64,000 nt of DNA from positions 30,461 through 94,460 of the forward strand of contig JAEYVZ010000101.1 in the NCBI GenBank assembly GCA_023431405.1, given 5' to 3'. Of this stretch, positions 1 through 8,138 are shown in pieces. How positions within the stretch are numbered: position 1 is the first letter of the stretch; each line of letters starts with the position of its first letter. The stretch comes from Actinomycetes bacterium. GTDB lineage: Bacteria > Actinomycetota > Actinomycetes > Actinomycetales > Microbacteriaceae. The translations under genes were made by a program, and so were the position numbers. The notes below the pieces were generated by a model, which did no database searches, was not told where the DNA came from, and saw only the letters and a program-made list of their open reading frames with translations.

Positions 1-719
1 AGGTCTGCCTCGGGTGGCGTCGACGCTTCGGCGTCGCCCCCGAGATCGTGCTGCGTGATCAGCTGCTCGGCGATCTCCAGGAGGGTGCGCGCCCGTTCCC
101 CGGACGCGTCGAGTGCCTTCTGCGCCTCTTTGCGCCGCGCCTCCAGGTCGTCTTTGTACTGCTCGAACCGTCGCGTTCCGAACAGCGTGCGCAGGAGGCC
201 CTGCCGTTCGGAGGCCGTGGCGAGAAGGAACCGCGAGAACTTGTTCTGGGCGAGGAGGATCACCTGCTGGAACTGCTGGGCCGTGAGCCCGAGGATCTCA
301 TCGAGGGCGAGCCCGACGTCGCGCGGCTTCGCGGCGCGCCCGACCCAGGCTCCGTCGACCTGCTCTTCGAGCTCTGCGCGCTGCGGCTCGGTGGTGGTGC
401 CTCCGCCCCGCTTGGCGGGTCTGTCGTATTCGGGAGCGCGGGTCACCCGCCACCGCCGGTCGCCGACGGTGAACTCGAGCCGAACCCACGTCGGGTCGCC
501 GAGGAAGCAGTGGTCGCTGCGCAGGCGCCGGTCTGCGCCGTCGTATCGCGGCACCGACCCGTACAGCGCGAAGCTCACCCCGTCGAGGATGCTCGACTTG
601 CCGGCGCCGGTGCGACCGGAGATGAGGAACACTCCGTCGCCGTCGAACGAGTCGAAGTCGACGGTCTGCGTGTCGCGGAACGGGCCGAAGCCGGTGAGCT
701 CGAGACGATGCAGCTTCAC
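1..719 (-). CDS. sbcC: SbcC exonuclease subunit, N-terminal part
   Basis: This is the first ~239 residues of SbcC, the ATPase subunit of the SbcCD (Rad50/Mre11-like) nuclease, which cuts DNA hairpins and processes double-strand breaks in the cytoplasm. The frame opens with GTG at 719 and runs off the window at position 1, so most of the coiled coil and the C-terminal ATPase half are not seen. Visible are a Walker A motif GRTGAGKSS (residues 35-43) and a Q-loop region QNKFSRFL (about 158-165), followed by charged, helix-prone sequence where the coiled coil should begin. The GTG overlaps the sbcD stop by four bases (GTGA), which indicates translational coupling and supports this start. The family call is firm. 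Confidence 0.93.
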   Translation of the reverse strand, partial: MKLHRLELTGFGPFRDTQTVDFDSFDGDGVFLISGRTGAGKSSILDGVSFALYGSVPRYDGADRRLRSDHCFLGDPTWVRLEFTVGDRRWRVTRAPEYDRPAKRGGGTTTEPQRAELEEQVDGAWVGRAAKPRDVGLALDEILGLTAQQFQQVILLAQNKFSRFLLATASERQGLLRTLFGTRRFEQYKDDLEARRKEAQKALDASGERARTLLEIAEQLITQHDLGGDAEASTPPEAD

Positions 720-1876
720 GCGGTGGCCTCCACCGCGACCCGCTCGGCCAGCACCGACTCGATGATCTCCTGCTCGCGCTCGGTCGCGCCCATGCCGTCT
801 CGCACATGGACGAGGAAGGCCTCGACCTTGTCTCGGTCGGTGGGTGCCTGCCGCACTCGCTGTGCGTAGGTGCGGGCGTCGCGCTCGACAGTGGTGGGAG
901 GCGTGTGCACGACCTTGGCGCAGTACGCGAACCGCTGCTGCAGTCGCCGCAGCGGGTCGCGCTGGGGGAGGTCGTCGGTGTACTCCACGCAGACCCAGGC
1001 ATCTTCGTCGCCGGCGTACGCCTCGTTCTCGAGCAGGTCGTCGAGCGCGCCGCGCAGCGTGACGACGCGGCGCGGGATCGGCAGGTCGAGCCAGGTGACG
1101 GCGGCGTGGCCCGAGGCGTCGAGGTCGACGAGCCACGACCCTCGGGGCTTGTGGCCTTCGCCGAAGCTGTAGTGCAGCGGGGCTCCGGCGTAGCGGATGT
1201 GCGGAGCGAGCTGCTGGCGGCCGTGGATGTGGCCGAGCGCGGCGTAGTCGACGCCTTCGAAGGCCGCGAGCGGGACGACGTCGAGGCCGCCCTGCTGGAT
1301 GTCGCGCTCGAGATGCGGAGTGGGCTCCACCCCCGCGGCGAAGCAGTGGGCGATGGCCACGGCGCGACCGCCCTCGATCTCGCGGCGAGGGGCGAGGTCG
1401 GCGCGCACGATGTCCATCGCGTGGGTGAGGGCGCCCTCCTGCGTGCGCACTCCGGGCCAGATGTGCCGCAGCAGTGCCGGCTCGAGGAAGGGGATGCCGT
1501 AGAAGTGCACCGGTCCGTGTTCGTCGGCGATGGTGATCGGGTCGCCGATCGCTCGCGGGTCGGTGAGCACGTGGATGCCGTCGCGCAGGAGACCGGCCTG
1601 GAAGCCCAGGCGCGCGGCGGAGTCGTGATTGCCGCTGGTCACGATGACCTGCGCCCCGGCATCGGCCAGCGCCGCCAGCGTGTCGCTGAGCAGCGTGTAG
1701 CAGTCGGCGGCCGGGGCCGCGGAATCGAACACATCGCCTGCGACGATCACGACGTCGACGCGGTGCTCACGCACCTGAGCACTCAGTTCGCCGAGCACGC
1801 CGCGCAGCGCATCGAGCGTGGCGTGCCCGTGGAACGAGCGCCCGATGTGCCAGTCGGAGGTGTGCAGGATGCGCAT
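716..1876 (-). CDS. sbcD: SbcD exonuclease subunit
   Basis: SbcD is the Mre11-like metallophosphoesterase subunit of the SbcCD nuclease. The 386-residue length is normal for the family. The metal-binding motifs appear in order: DWHIGR (8-13), GDVFD (47-51), GNHDS (82-86), an AHC histidine in the middle and GHIHGRQ further on. These residues coordinate the two Mn ions at the active site. It is the first gene of a two-gene operon, and its stop overlaps the GTG of sbcC. The ATG at 1876 places the characteristic MRILHTSDWH sequence at the very N-terminus, so the start is secure. No unusual features were seen. Confidence 0.96.
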   Translation of the reverse strand: MRILHTSDWHIGRSFHGHATLDALRGVLGELSAQVREHRVDVVIVAGDVFDSAAPAADCYTLLSDTLAALADAGAQVIVTSGNHDSAARLGFQAGLLRDGIHVLTDPRAIGDPITIADEHGPVHFYGIPFLEPALLRHIWPGVRTQEGALTHAMDIVRADLAPRREIEGGRAVAIAHCFAAGVEPTPHLERDIQQGGLDVVPLAAFEGVDYAALGHIHGRQQLAPHIRYAGAPLHYSFGEGHKPRGSWLVDLDASGHAAVTWLDLPIPRRVVTLRGALDDLLENEAYAGDEDAWVCVEYTDDLPQRDPLRRLQQRFAYCAKVVHTPPTTVERDARTYAQRVRQAPTDRDKVEAFLVHVRDGMGATEREQEIIESVLAERVAVEATA

Positions 1877-1942
1877 GCCCTCACGCTACGTTTGACCCCC
1901 GACATCCCCGCCGAGGCATGCCGCGCTTCTCCCCGCTTCCCA

Positions 1943-1999
1943 GGATCAGGAGTGGGCTCCCCCGGATCAGGAGTGGGGCTCCCCCGGATCAGGAGTGAG
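1943..1999. repeat. 21/22-bp tandem repeat overlapping a gene 3' end
   Basis: The word GGATCAGGAGTG starts at 1943, 1964 and 1986, giving periods of 21 and 22 bases. The intervening bases of the first two copies differ by a single inserted G. The third copy contains the last codons and stop (TCA on this strand, 1989-1991) of the GreA-like gene, so the other two copies are duplications of that gene's 3' end lying just past its stop. Confidence 0.8.
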
Positions 2000-2366
2000 G
2001 CGTGGCGGCAGTGATCGTGATCGCCTGGGAGGCGCCGGTGGGCGTCGTGAACGTCACCTCGTCACCGACATAATGGCCGTTGATCGCGGCCCCGATCGGC
2101 GAGTCGAGCGACACGGTCTGCAGGTCGTCGATCGACCGGTTGGTGAGAAGGAACTCCTCAGCCGACCCGTCGGCGAACCGCACCGTCACGCGCATACCCG
2201 GCTCGACGAGACCGTCGTCGGGCTTCGGGCTCGTGTCGGCGCCGGCGATCAGCTCGCGCAGCTGGATGAGCCGCGCCTGCTCCAGCTGGCTGAGGTCGCG
2301 ACCGGGGCTCTCGAGCTCGTCTCGCTCCGCCTCCAACTCACGAAGGGCACTGGGTGTCATCCACAT
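1989..2366 (-). CDS. GreA/GreB-like elongation factor domain protein (short)
   Basis: A 125-residue protein resembling the GreA/GreB transcript-cleavage family, which binds the RNA polymerase secondary channel. The C-terminal half (about 55-120) has the FKBP-like Gre fold signature: a GMRVTVRF strand, then DSPIGAAINGHYVGDEV, close to the SPIGxALLGxxVGDxV signature of GreA. The N-terminal coiled coil is short (about 45 residues against roughly 75 in GreA), so it may not reach the polymerase active site like a true GreA. It could be a Gre-fold homologue acting elsewhere. Two adjacent ATGs (2366 and 2360) are possible starts; upstream extensions look non-coding. The 3' end lies inside a tandem repeat. 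Confidence 0.72.
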   Translation of the reverse strand: MWMTPSALRELEAERDELESPGRDLSQLEQARLIQLRELIAGADTSPKPDDGLVEPGMRVTVRFADGSAEEFLLTNRSIDDLQTVSLDSPIGAAINGHYVGDEVTFTTPTGASQAITITAATPHS

Positions 2367-2423
2367 GCGTCCATTGTGACCCACGGCCCGCACAGTGGGC
2401 GGCAGGGGCGGATCCCGCGCGTT

Positions 2424-2711
2424 TCACGACGCGACGCGCGGCGCGTATCTCCCCGATCGCTCGGCACGAGCCCGCGCCTTGGCCGCCTCCTCCGCTCGGT
2501 TCTTGGGAGGGGCGACGGCGACGAGGTCGTCGAGGAGGTGCTGCGTCACGTGCGCGATCTGCGCGACGGCACGGTCGAAAGCGGCCTCATTGGCCTTCGA
2601 GGGCTTCGTCGTCCCGGCGATCTTCCGCACGTATTGCAGCGCGGCGGCGTGCACCTCATCGCCCGTCGCGGCGGGCTCGAAGTTGTGGAGGGTGTGGATG
2701 TTGCGGCACAT
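2424..2711 (-). CDS. DUF2277 family protein
   Basis: A 95-residue protein with the DUF2277 hallmark start MCRNIHTLHNFEP followed by a conserved block AALQYVRKIAGTTKP and the tail APPKNREE-like (APPKNRAEEAAKARAR). The family is widespread in actinobacteria and other bacteria; no biochemical function is known. The start at 2711 is chosen because MCRNI is where family members begin, although the frame stays open upstream. It stands alone between the GreA-like gene and a SHOCT protein, all on the minus strand, with no obvious operon spacing. Predicted to be soluble and mostly helical. Confidence 0.85.
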   Translation of the reverse strand: MCRNIHTLHNFEPAATGDEVHAAALQYVRKIAGTTKPSKANEAAFDRAVAQIAHVTQHLLDDLVAVAPPKNRAEEAAKARARAERSGRYAPRVAS

Positions 2712-2765
2712 GCCCTCACGGTACGTCCCGCGTGCGTGCCGCAACAGCCACCCCTCGATCGTGCG

Positions 2766-3167
2766 TCAGGCGGCTCTGCGGAGGGCCGCCGACTTCAAGG
2801 TGGCGAACTCCTCCGCCGTGATGGCCCCGCTGTCCAGAAGCTTCTGGGCGCGCTCGATCTCGGCGGCCGGCGTCTGAGCGCCCGAAGCGACCGTGCGGAT
2901 GTACTCGTCGGTGGCCGCCTGCGCGTCACGCACCTGAGCGGCGGAGCGCTCGCTCATGCCCTTTCCACGAGCGATGAGGTAGACCAGCGCCGTCAGGAAC
3001 GGCAGGAAGATCAGGAAGAGCAGCCACACCGCCTTCGCCAGGCCGTTGAGCTTACGGTCGCGGAACAGGTCGGTGATGATCGAGAACAGCGCGATCAGGT
3101 AGGCGACGAAGACGAACACCGTCAAGAACCACCAGATGATGTCCCAGATGGTCGACCAGAATGTCAT
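2766..3167 (-). CDS. PLDc_N/SHOCT domain membrane protein
   Basis: A 133-residue small membrane protein. Residues about 10-70 form two hydrophobic helices with the phospholipase D N-terminal (PLDc_N) type pattern ending in LPFLTALVYLIARGKGM. Residues about 103-130 form a SHOCT motif (AQKLLDSGAITAEEFATLKS), a short oligomerisation-type helical hairpin often at protein ends. The pair of domains is common in actinobacteria; the role is unknown. A strong ribosome site (AAGGAGA, read on the minus strand) sits eight bases before the ATG at 3167, which fixes the start. No catalytic HKD motif is present, so it is not a phospholipase itself. Confidence 0.85.
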   Translation of the reverse strand: MTFWSTIWDIIWWFLTVFVFVAYLIALFSIITDLFRDRKLNGLAKAVWLLFLIFLPFLTALVYLIARGKGMSERSAAQVRDAQAATDEYIRTVASGAQTPAAEIERAQKLLDSGAITAEEFATLKSAALRRAA

Positions 3168-3215
3168 GCGTATCTCCTTTTTCGGGTGTGAAGACTTCGC
3201 CGGCGGATGCCGACG

Positions 3216-4163
3216 TCACCAGGCGGGGGTCGTCTGTCCATCGGCGAGGAAGTCGCCGATGATCGAGTACAGGCGCGAGATCTCCTCCGGGATGAGGGTC
3301 TCGAAGAACGCGAAGGCGTGGATCATCCCGGTCGCCACGAGCAGGCGGGCATCGGCGCCGGCAGCAGTCATGCGAGCAACATACTCCTCCGCCTCCGAGC
3401 GCAGGGGGTCGCACTCGGCCGCGATGACGAGGGTGCGGGGCATCGTGGGCGAGAACGGCCCCGACAAGGGCGAGGCGGCTGCTCTGTCGGCACCGTCGGG
3501 GAAATAGTGGTCGAAGTACCACGCGACCCGTTCTGCCGACAGGAAGTAACCGGTGCCGTATTCGCGGTAGCTCTCTCCGCTCATGGTGTAGTCCAGGCTC
3601 GGATACAGCAGCACCTGGCGGCTGATCGGCGACGGCACTCCCTCGGCCGCGTGCCGCTGCGCGATCGAGGCGACCTTGGCCGCGCCCCCCGAGTCGGCCA
3701 GCGCGTGCACGGTTCCGGTGACGAGGGCTTCGCCCACGACATCCTCGATCCTCTCGAGCACCTCGATGACGTCGGTGAGACCGGCCGGGTAGCGCGCTTC
3801 CGGTGAACGCCGGTAGTCGACCGAGACGACGACCATTCCCGTGGCCGCTGCGGTGCGGCGCGCCGACCAGTCGTAGACGTCGACGTCACCGGCCATGTGC
3901 CCGCCTCCATGGACGAACAGGACCGTGTCGCTCGGCACATCGGGCCTCGGAACGTAGACGCGCACCGGGATCGACCGGTCGCCCGTGACGGCGGCGCTGT
4001 CGAACACGTGCGCGATCTCGACGGGCGGGAGCGCGAAACGCGTCAGATCCTTCAACGCCGCCCGCGCCGACTCGGGCGTCGCCCGAACGCCGGATCGGGC
4101 AGCCTGCTCGATCAGCGGATTGAGCTCGTCGAGGTAGGCCCGGAACGCGGGGTGCAGGGTCAT
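3216..4163 (-). CDS. alpha/beta hydrolase (HSL-type esterase)
   Basis: A 315-residue esterase/lipase of the hormone-sensitive-lipase group. The oxyanion-hole motif HGGG is at about residue 102; the nucleophile elbow reads ADSGGA rather than the usual GDSAGG, so the first glycine is replaced. The remaining triad candidates are the Asp in AECDPLRSE and the His in MIHAFAFFE. The ATG at 4163 overlaps the stop of the upstream MFS gene (ATGA), and this start removes a non-homologous extension. Coupling to the transporter suggests that substrate export/import and ester hydrolysis are linked, for example detoxification of an esterified compound. The substrate cannot be told from sequence. Confidence 0.85.
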   Translation of the reverse strand: MTLHPAFRAYLDELNPLIEQAARSGVRATPESARAALKDLTRFALPPVEIAHVFDSAAVTGDRSIPVRVYVPRPDVPSDTVLFVHGGGHMAGDVDVYDWSARRTAAATGMVVVSVDYRRSPEARYPAGLTDVIEVLERIEDVVGEALVTGTVHALADSGGAAKVASIAQRHAAEGVPSPISRQVLLYPSLDYTMSGESYREYGTGYFLSAERVAWYFDHYFPDGADRAAASPLSGPFSPTMPRTLVIAAECDPLRSEAEEYVARMTAAGADARLLVATGMIHAFAFFETLIPEEISRLYSIIGDFLADGQTTPAW

Positions 4164-5386
4164 CCGAGCGCCGCCGCTCGCCGCTGCGAGGCGCGGAACC
4201 AGCGCCACAGGAGCACCGCCCCGACGAGGAAGGTCGACTCGACGATGACGATGAAGATCATCGGGGCGGTGGACACCGGCACACTGCCGGGCCCCAAACC
4301 GCCCGTGAGATCAGCGATCCAGGCGAAGACCTGGATGATCACGACCGATCCTGCGTAGCTGACGGCCCAGAAGATCGAGAACGTCACGGCGACCTGACGA
4401 GGGGTGACGCCGGGCCGGATGAACGCGAGCTGCACGAAGAACGGCATCGGGAAGAAGATCACGAGACCGAGGATGACACCGACCACCACGGCCAGTCGAT
4501 GGTCGGCCATCGCCAGCACCAGGGCGGCGGCGACGATCTGGAGCGCCCCGCTGGCGACGACGATGACGGGCTTGACGGTGTCGGGCACGCGCGCCGAGAC
4601 GACCGTGCCCGACAGCGCCCCGATGACCCCCGCGTAGACGACCCAGCGCACCGTGGCGGCGTCCATGAACGTGAACGCCACGATGTAGTACGACAGCAGA
4701 CCCGTGTAGGCGAGGGCGAAGACCCAGTTGAACCATTCCCGGAAGCCGTCGCGCATCGTGTACGAGCGGTCGACCGCCTGCGGCTTCGCGATCCCCCGGA
4801 GCCCGGCCCGCGAGACCAGGAGCCACAGCACGAGGATCGACAGCGAGAGCGCAGCGGCCAGCACGACGGCGAACGCGGGATCGCCTGCCATCTGGATGCC
4901 GAAGGTGAGGGCGACGGCGAGGCCCGTGTTGAACGCGACGGAGTTCACGCCGTTGGCGATCTGCAGCGCCGTGCCGTCGAGGAGACGGGCGACGATGCCC
5001 GAGAGGAGCACGACCATGACCGCCCCGCCGAGACCGAGCACGAAGCGGATGAAGAAGATGAGCGGGAACGCCTCCGTCAGAGAGACGAGGCCTCCTGCGA
5101 CGATCAGGGCGGATGCGAGCGTGAAGGCGTTGCGCGGTCCGAGCCGGAGCAGGATGTTGGCGGCCACCAGGCTCCCCACGACCTGGGCGATGGTGATGGC
5201 GTTGGTCATCAGCGCGGTGCGCGTGGCGCTGAATCCGAGGCTGCGCACGTACAGATCGCCCCAGTTCCACGCGACGGCGAAGAGCATGTAGCTGAGGAAC
5301 AGCATCGCCACCACGGCGAACCTCAGCGCACCGGAGGCGCGAGCCGGGCTCGACGGATCGACGGTCGTGGTCTCGGCCCGGGTCAT
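4160..5386 (-). CDS. MFS transporter
   Basis: A 408-residue major facilitator superfamily permease with about twelve hydrophobic segments, starting near residue 25 (FAVVAMLFLSYMLFAVAWNW). The short basic inter-helix motif LLRLGPRNAF between the second and third segments fits the MFS loop 2-3 position, though the classic GxLaDrxGrr signature is degenerate. It is the first gene of a two-gene unit with the downstream esterase (overlapping ATGA). Direction of transport and substrate are unknown. The start at 5386 gives a ~24-residue hydrophilic N-terminus; the 234-bp gap upstream, divergent from the next gene, should hold its promoter. Confidence 0.85.
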   Translation of the reverse strand: MTRAETTTVDPSSPARASGALRFAVVAMLFLSYMLFAVAWNWGDLYVRSLGFSATRTALMTNAITIAQVVGSLVAANILLRLGPRNAFTLASALIVAGGLVSLTEAFPLIFFIRFVLGLGGAVMVVLLSGIVARLLDGTALQIANGVNSVAFNTGLAVALTFGIQMAGDPAFAVVLAAALSLSILVLWLLVSRAGLRGIAKPQAVDRSYTMRDGFREWFNWVFALAYTGLLSYYIVAFTFMDAATVRWVVYAGVIGALSGTVVSARVPDTVKPVIVVASGALQIVAAALVLAMADHRLAVVVGVILGLVIFFPMPFFVQLAFIRPGVTPRQVAVTFSIFWAVSYAGSVVIIQVFAWIADLTGGLGPGSVPVSTAPMIFIVIVESTFLVGAVLLWRWFRASQRRAAALG

Positions 5387-5620
5387 GCGTGGTCCTGCTC
5401 TGCTCAGAGGAGTCTCGTTTCAGAGGAGCCTCGTGCCCCTCGCGTGACCGTCCCCACGGTCGGCCGCGCGGCGGATGCGACCCTCTGCGATTGTCCGGCC
5501 GGAGACCGCGATCTACGTCACCGAACTCGCAAGAACCCCTAGAACCAGGGGTGCGGAACGGCTCCCCCGCCACGTCGCCGGACGAGGGTGCCCGCCAGCC
5601 CCTCGCGTTAGGCTCGGGGG

Positions 5621-6466
5621 ATGGCCGTGGACGATCCTGTGGAATCCGTCGCGGACGCCGTCGACAGCGCGATCGATCGCCTCACCGGCGTGCCCACCCA
5701 CGACGGCGACGTCGAGGACTTCACCGCTCAGGGCATGACGCTCGTCGCAGAGGCACGCGGTTCCGACGCGTCACCGCTGACATTCGTGCTCCTGCACGGC
5801 ATCGGTATGGGCCGCAAGGTCTTCGCCGACCTGGTCGAGAAGCTCCAGCCGCACGGCCGCGTCATCGCGATCGATCAGCCCGGCTACGGGGAGGCCCCGG
5901 AGCCGCCACGCCTCCCGTCGATCGAGCGCTCGGCCGACCTCGTGGCCGCGTACCTCCGCAGCATCGATCGCGGCCCGGTGGTGCTGCTGGGCCACTCGAT
6001 GGGCACGCAGGTGGCCACCGAGGTGGCGGTACGGCATCCGGAGACCGTTTCGCACCTCGTGCTGGTGGCACCGACCGTCGATGCGCGGCACCGCCACGTC
6101 GCCAGCCAGCTCGCCCGCCTGGCCGTCGATCTGCTGGGCGAGAGCCCGAAGGTGCTGCTGCTGGGCGCCCGGGAGTATCTGCGCGCGGGCCCGCACCTGC
6201 GGGGGAAGATGCGCGCGATGATGACGCACCGCCCCGAGGATTCCTACCCGCGCATCGCCGCGCCGACGCTCGTCGTGCGCGGCGAGCGCGACCGCGTGTC
6301 TCCGCGGCGGTGGACGGATGCCGTCGCCGCGGCGATCCCCGGATCGCGCATCTTCGAGGTCGAAGGGCACGGCCACGAGACGCTCATCCGGGATGCGCGA
6401 CCGTCAGCGGCGGCGATACTCGACTTCGTCTCGTCGGTATCCCGCGACATCGACGACTCCCGGTAG
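5621..6466 (+). CDS. alpha/beta hydrolase
   Basis: A 281-residue alpha/beta-hydrolase fold enzyme. The oxyanion region LLHGIGMGR (about 58-66), nucleophile elbow GHSMG (about 124-128), the Asp in RGERDRVSP and the terminal His in EGHGHE make a complete triad. The family spans esterases, haloperoxidase-like enzymes and C-C hydrolases; the substrate is not predictable. The ATG is only six bases after a TAGGCT box (5609-5614), so the mRNA is probably leaderless, which also supports this start. It is transcribed divergently from the MFS/esterase pair and appears monocistronic. Confidence 0.87.
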   Translation: MAVDDPVESVADAVDSAIDRLTGVPTHDGDVEDFTAQGMTLVAEARGSDASPLTFVLLHGIGMGRKVFADLVEKLQPHGRVIAIDQPGYGEAPEPPRLPSIERSADLVAAYLRSIDRGPVVLLGHSMGTQVATEVAVRHPETVSHLVLVAPTVDARHRHVASQLARLAVDLLGESPKVLLLGAREYLRAGPHLRGKMRAMMTHRPEDSYPRIAAPTLVVRGERDRVSPRRWTDAVAAAIPGSRIFEVEGHGHETLIRDARPSAAAILDFVSSVSRDIDDSR

Positions 6467-6496
6467 CGCAGTCGCTCAGCCACGACCGCCATGGCG

Positions 6497-6541
6497 GATG
6501 TCCCGGTCGGCGATGTCCCGGCCGCTGATGTCCCGGCCGCT
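6497..6541. repeat. three 15-bp tandem repeats
   Basis: Three consecutive 15-base units beginning GATGTCCCGG start at 6497, 6512 and 6527; the second and third are identical. A fourth partial unit begins at 6542. On the minus strand they would encode SGRDI, close to the final codons (ARDIAGQ) of the neighbouring minus-strand gene that stops at 6546, so they look like amplified copies of its 3' end. Confidence 0.75.
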
Positions 6542-6545
6542 GATG

Positions 6546-6926
6546 TCACTGACCGGCGATGTCGCGGGCGAGCGACTGCACCTCACCCTCGTCGAGTGCG
6601 ATGCCGGCGTCGTCAAGGCGGCTGCGCAGCGACTTCTCGACGACGGCGGCGTCCTGTCCGGCGAGATCAGCGCGCGTCTGAGTGACGATCCCGTTGAGCC
6701 GCTCCATGTCGGTCGTGACGTTCTGGTCGAGGCGCGGCCCGTCCTGGGTGCCCGCACCCGGCTCGTTCCCCTCGGCGCGGCTGTCGTGCGCGATCGCGCC
6801 GCCCACGCCGGCATCGTCGCGATCCTCGGGTTGGGTCGCCTTGGCGGAGTCGGGGTAGTTCGCACCCGGCTCCTCGAACTCGTTGCCGGTGCCGCTCACG
6901 CCGCGGCCGCTCGCATCCGCGCTCAT
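6546..6926 (-). CDS. conserved hypothetical acidic protein
   Basis: A 126-residue, acidic, Gly/Asp-rich soluble protein with no recognised domain. The N-terminal half is low complexity (GRGVSGTGNEFEEPGANYP and following); the C-terminal half (about 70-126) is amphipathic and helix-prone. The ATG at 6926 follows a plausible GAGGGA ribosome site; a GTG at 6941 would overlap the stop of the upstream gene by GTGA and is the alternative. It is probably co-transcribed with the 95-residue acidic protein upstream. Similar hydrophilic proteins are common in Microbacteriaceae, where a stress role is sometimes guessed; nothing here proves one. Confidence 0.65.
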   Translation of the reverse strand: MSADASGRGVSGTGNEFEEPGANYPDSAKATQPEDRDDAGVGGAIAHDSRAEGNEPGAGTQDGPRLDQNVTTDMERLNGIVTQTRADLAGQDAAVVEKSLRSRLDDAGIALDEGEVQSLARDIAGQ

Positions 6927-6937
6927 GCTGTCGTCCC

Positions 6938-7225
6938 TCACCCTCTCGCCTGATCGTCGGTCAGCAGGTCGGGATCCTCACCCTGCTGGATCTCGGCGCC
7001 CTCGACGAGGTCGTCCGGCGCGCGGGGAGCGTCGCCCTGACCGTCTTCGCCATCGGGGGCGGGGATGCCGTCGCCGTACGAGCGCTCCTGGTCGGGCGCC
7101 TCCTCCTGCACGGCCCGGGCGGCATCTGCGGACGACTGACGGGTCTCCTCATCGGCGACGTCGCCGCTCGTCCACGCGCCGGCAGGCTCTGCATCGATCA
7201 TTCCGTCGGGCAGGTCTCGCGTCAT
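6938..7225 (-). CDS. hypothetical acidic protein
   Basis: A 95-residue, very acidic, Gln/Asp/Gly-rich protein without hydrophobic core segments, likely disordered. There is no recognised family. A GAGGAG ribosome site precedes the ATG at 7225. Its stop abuts the next minus-strand gene, so the two form a small operon of hydrophilic proteins. The coding call rests on third-position GC bias, the ribosome site and tight gene packing rather than on homology. Confidence 0.6.
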   Translation of the reverse strand: MTRDLPDGMIDAEPAGAWTSGDVADEETRQSSADAARAVQEEAPDQERSYGDGIPAPDGEDGQGDAPRAPDDLVEGAEIQQGEDPDLLTDDQARG

Positions 7226-7340
7226 GATTGCTCCTCACTCGCAGCGTCCGTTCGTGCGATACACCCTCGCTCAGGCGCTGAGCCCGCGCGAGGGGATTGA
7301 CGGGCGGGTGGGGCGGGAGGTAGGTCTTCGCCGGCGCCGG

Positions 7341-7649
7341 TCAGCCCGCGCGACGCTGCGCGAGGATGCCGGCTCGCTCCGGGTGCGCCGCGAACCAGTC
7401 GGCGGCGTACCAGCACACCGGCTGCACGACGCGGTCTCCGCGCTGCTCGAGTTCGGCGACGGCCCGGTCGACGATCTCCGCCGCGTAGCCGCGGCCGCGG
7501 AAGGTGGGCACGGTGTAGACGCGGGTCATCGCCACGGTGCGGCCGTCGTCACGATAATCGATGACGCTCACGAGGTCGCTGCCGCGGTGCAGCGTGTACC
7601 GGGATGCGTCCGTCTCGTTCGCAAAGGTGAAGTCGCTCACGGTCTTCAC
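7341..7649 (-). CDS. GNAT N-acetyltransferase (NATD1/YidJ-like)
   Basis: A 102-residue minimal GCN5-related acetyltransferase. The acetyl-CoA binding motif is VPTFRGRGYAAEIVDRAV, the Q/RxxGxG/A pattern; the C-terminus has VQPVCWYAADWFAAHPE, typical of the short NATD1-type family. These proteins are about 95 residues long, matching here. The GTG at 7649 is chosen because GGGGAGG lies six bases upstream on the minus strand; longer readings have no support. The acceptor substrate is unknown. The gene is divergent from the leader peptide/regulator unit at 7800. Confidence 0.83.
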   Translation of the reverse strand: MKTVSDFTFANETDASRYTLHRGSDLVSVIDYRDDGRTVAMTRVYTVPTFRGRGYAAEIVDRAVAELEQRGDRVVQPVCWYAADWFAAHPERAGILAQRRAG

Positions 7650-7762
7650 GGTACGCCTCCCCGCTGTTAACCGGCTCCGCAACGCTCCGCGGGGAGGAGA
7701 CCGGAGGGCGACTGAGCAATCTGTCACATTGCGTCATCTTCGATGGTGATATCGGGGGCGGT

Positions 7763-7792
7763 TTGACACACAGCGACACGCTTCGTCATAAT
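7763..7792 (+). promoter_or_regulatory. sigma-70-type promoter of the leader peptide
   Basis: TTGACA at 7763-7768 and CATAAT at 7787-7792 are separated by 18 bases, a near-consensus housekeeping promoter. The expected transcription start, about seven bases on, falls at the ATG at 7800, so the leader peptide is probably translated from a leaderless mRNA. Confidence 0.75.
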
Positions 7793-7799
7793 CAAGCCC

Positions 7800-7895
7800 A
7801 TGACTGACAACGCACGCACTCTGTCCGCCCGGGAGGCGAACGGAACTGCCGGCATCATGATGCCGCGCGTTGCCATGTGTTGCCGAATGTGCTGA
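7800..7895 (+). CDS. putative Cys-rich leader peptide
   Basis: A 31-codon ORF beginning at the predicted transcription start and ending MCCRMC before its TGA, with four Met and three Cys codons clustered in the last ten. This arrangement (leaderless short ORF, terminal Cys codons, downstream hairpins, then a structural gene) fits cysteine-responsive attenuation by ribosome stalling, as described for actinobacterial uORFs. It lies 243 bases upstream of a winged-helix regulator gene. Translation is inferred, not shown. Confidence 0.55.
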   Translation: MTDNARTLSAREANGTAGIMMPRVAMCCRMC

Positions 7896-7906
7896 TTCAG
7901 CGATGC

Positions 7907-7984
7907 TGTCACCGACACGGTGACACCGCCTGGTGCGCACGTCGCTTCTTCCGCGAGTCACGGCTCCCCTCACTGCCGTGACTC
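7907..7984 (+). promoter_or_regulatory. two hairpins after the leader peptide (possible attenuator)
   Basis: Immediately after the leader stop, TGTCACC (7907-7913) pairs with GGTGACA (7919-7925). Next, GAGTCACGGC (7955-7964) pairs perfectly with GCCGTGACTC (7975-7984) around a 10-base loop. Neither stem has a T-tract, so Rho-dependent or translational control, or a protein-binding site, is as likely as an intrinsic terminator. Confidence 0.5.
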
Positions 7985-8138
7985 CGGAGAACCCGAGAAG
8001 CGCCGCACCTCCGAGCATCGGTCATCCGCCCACAATGCGGAACCGCTCGTGCTCGTCCACTGGCCGTCACGGCCACCGGCAACACCACCGAACCGTCTGA
8101 GGCGCTGCGCCCCGGTTCCTCCTGAAGGACATTCCGCC

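Noticed and set aside
5535..5552. Hairpin ACCCCT/AGGGGT upstream of the hydrolase gene
   Set aside because: Only six base pairs with no T-tract and no position relative to a gene end that would make it a terminator.
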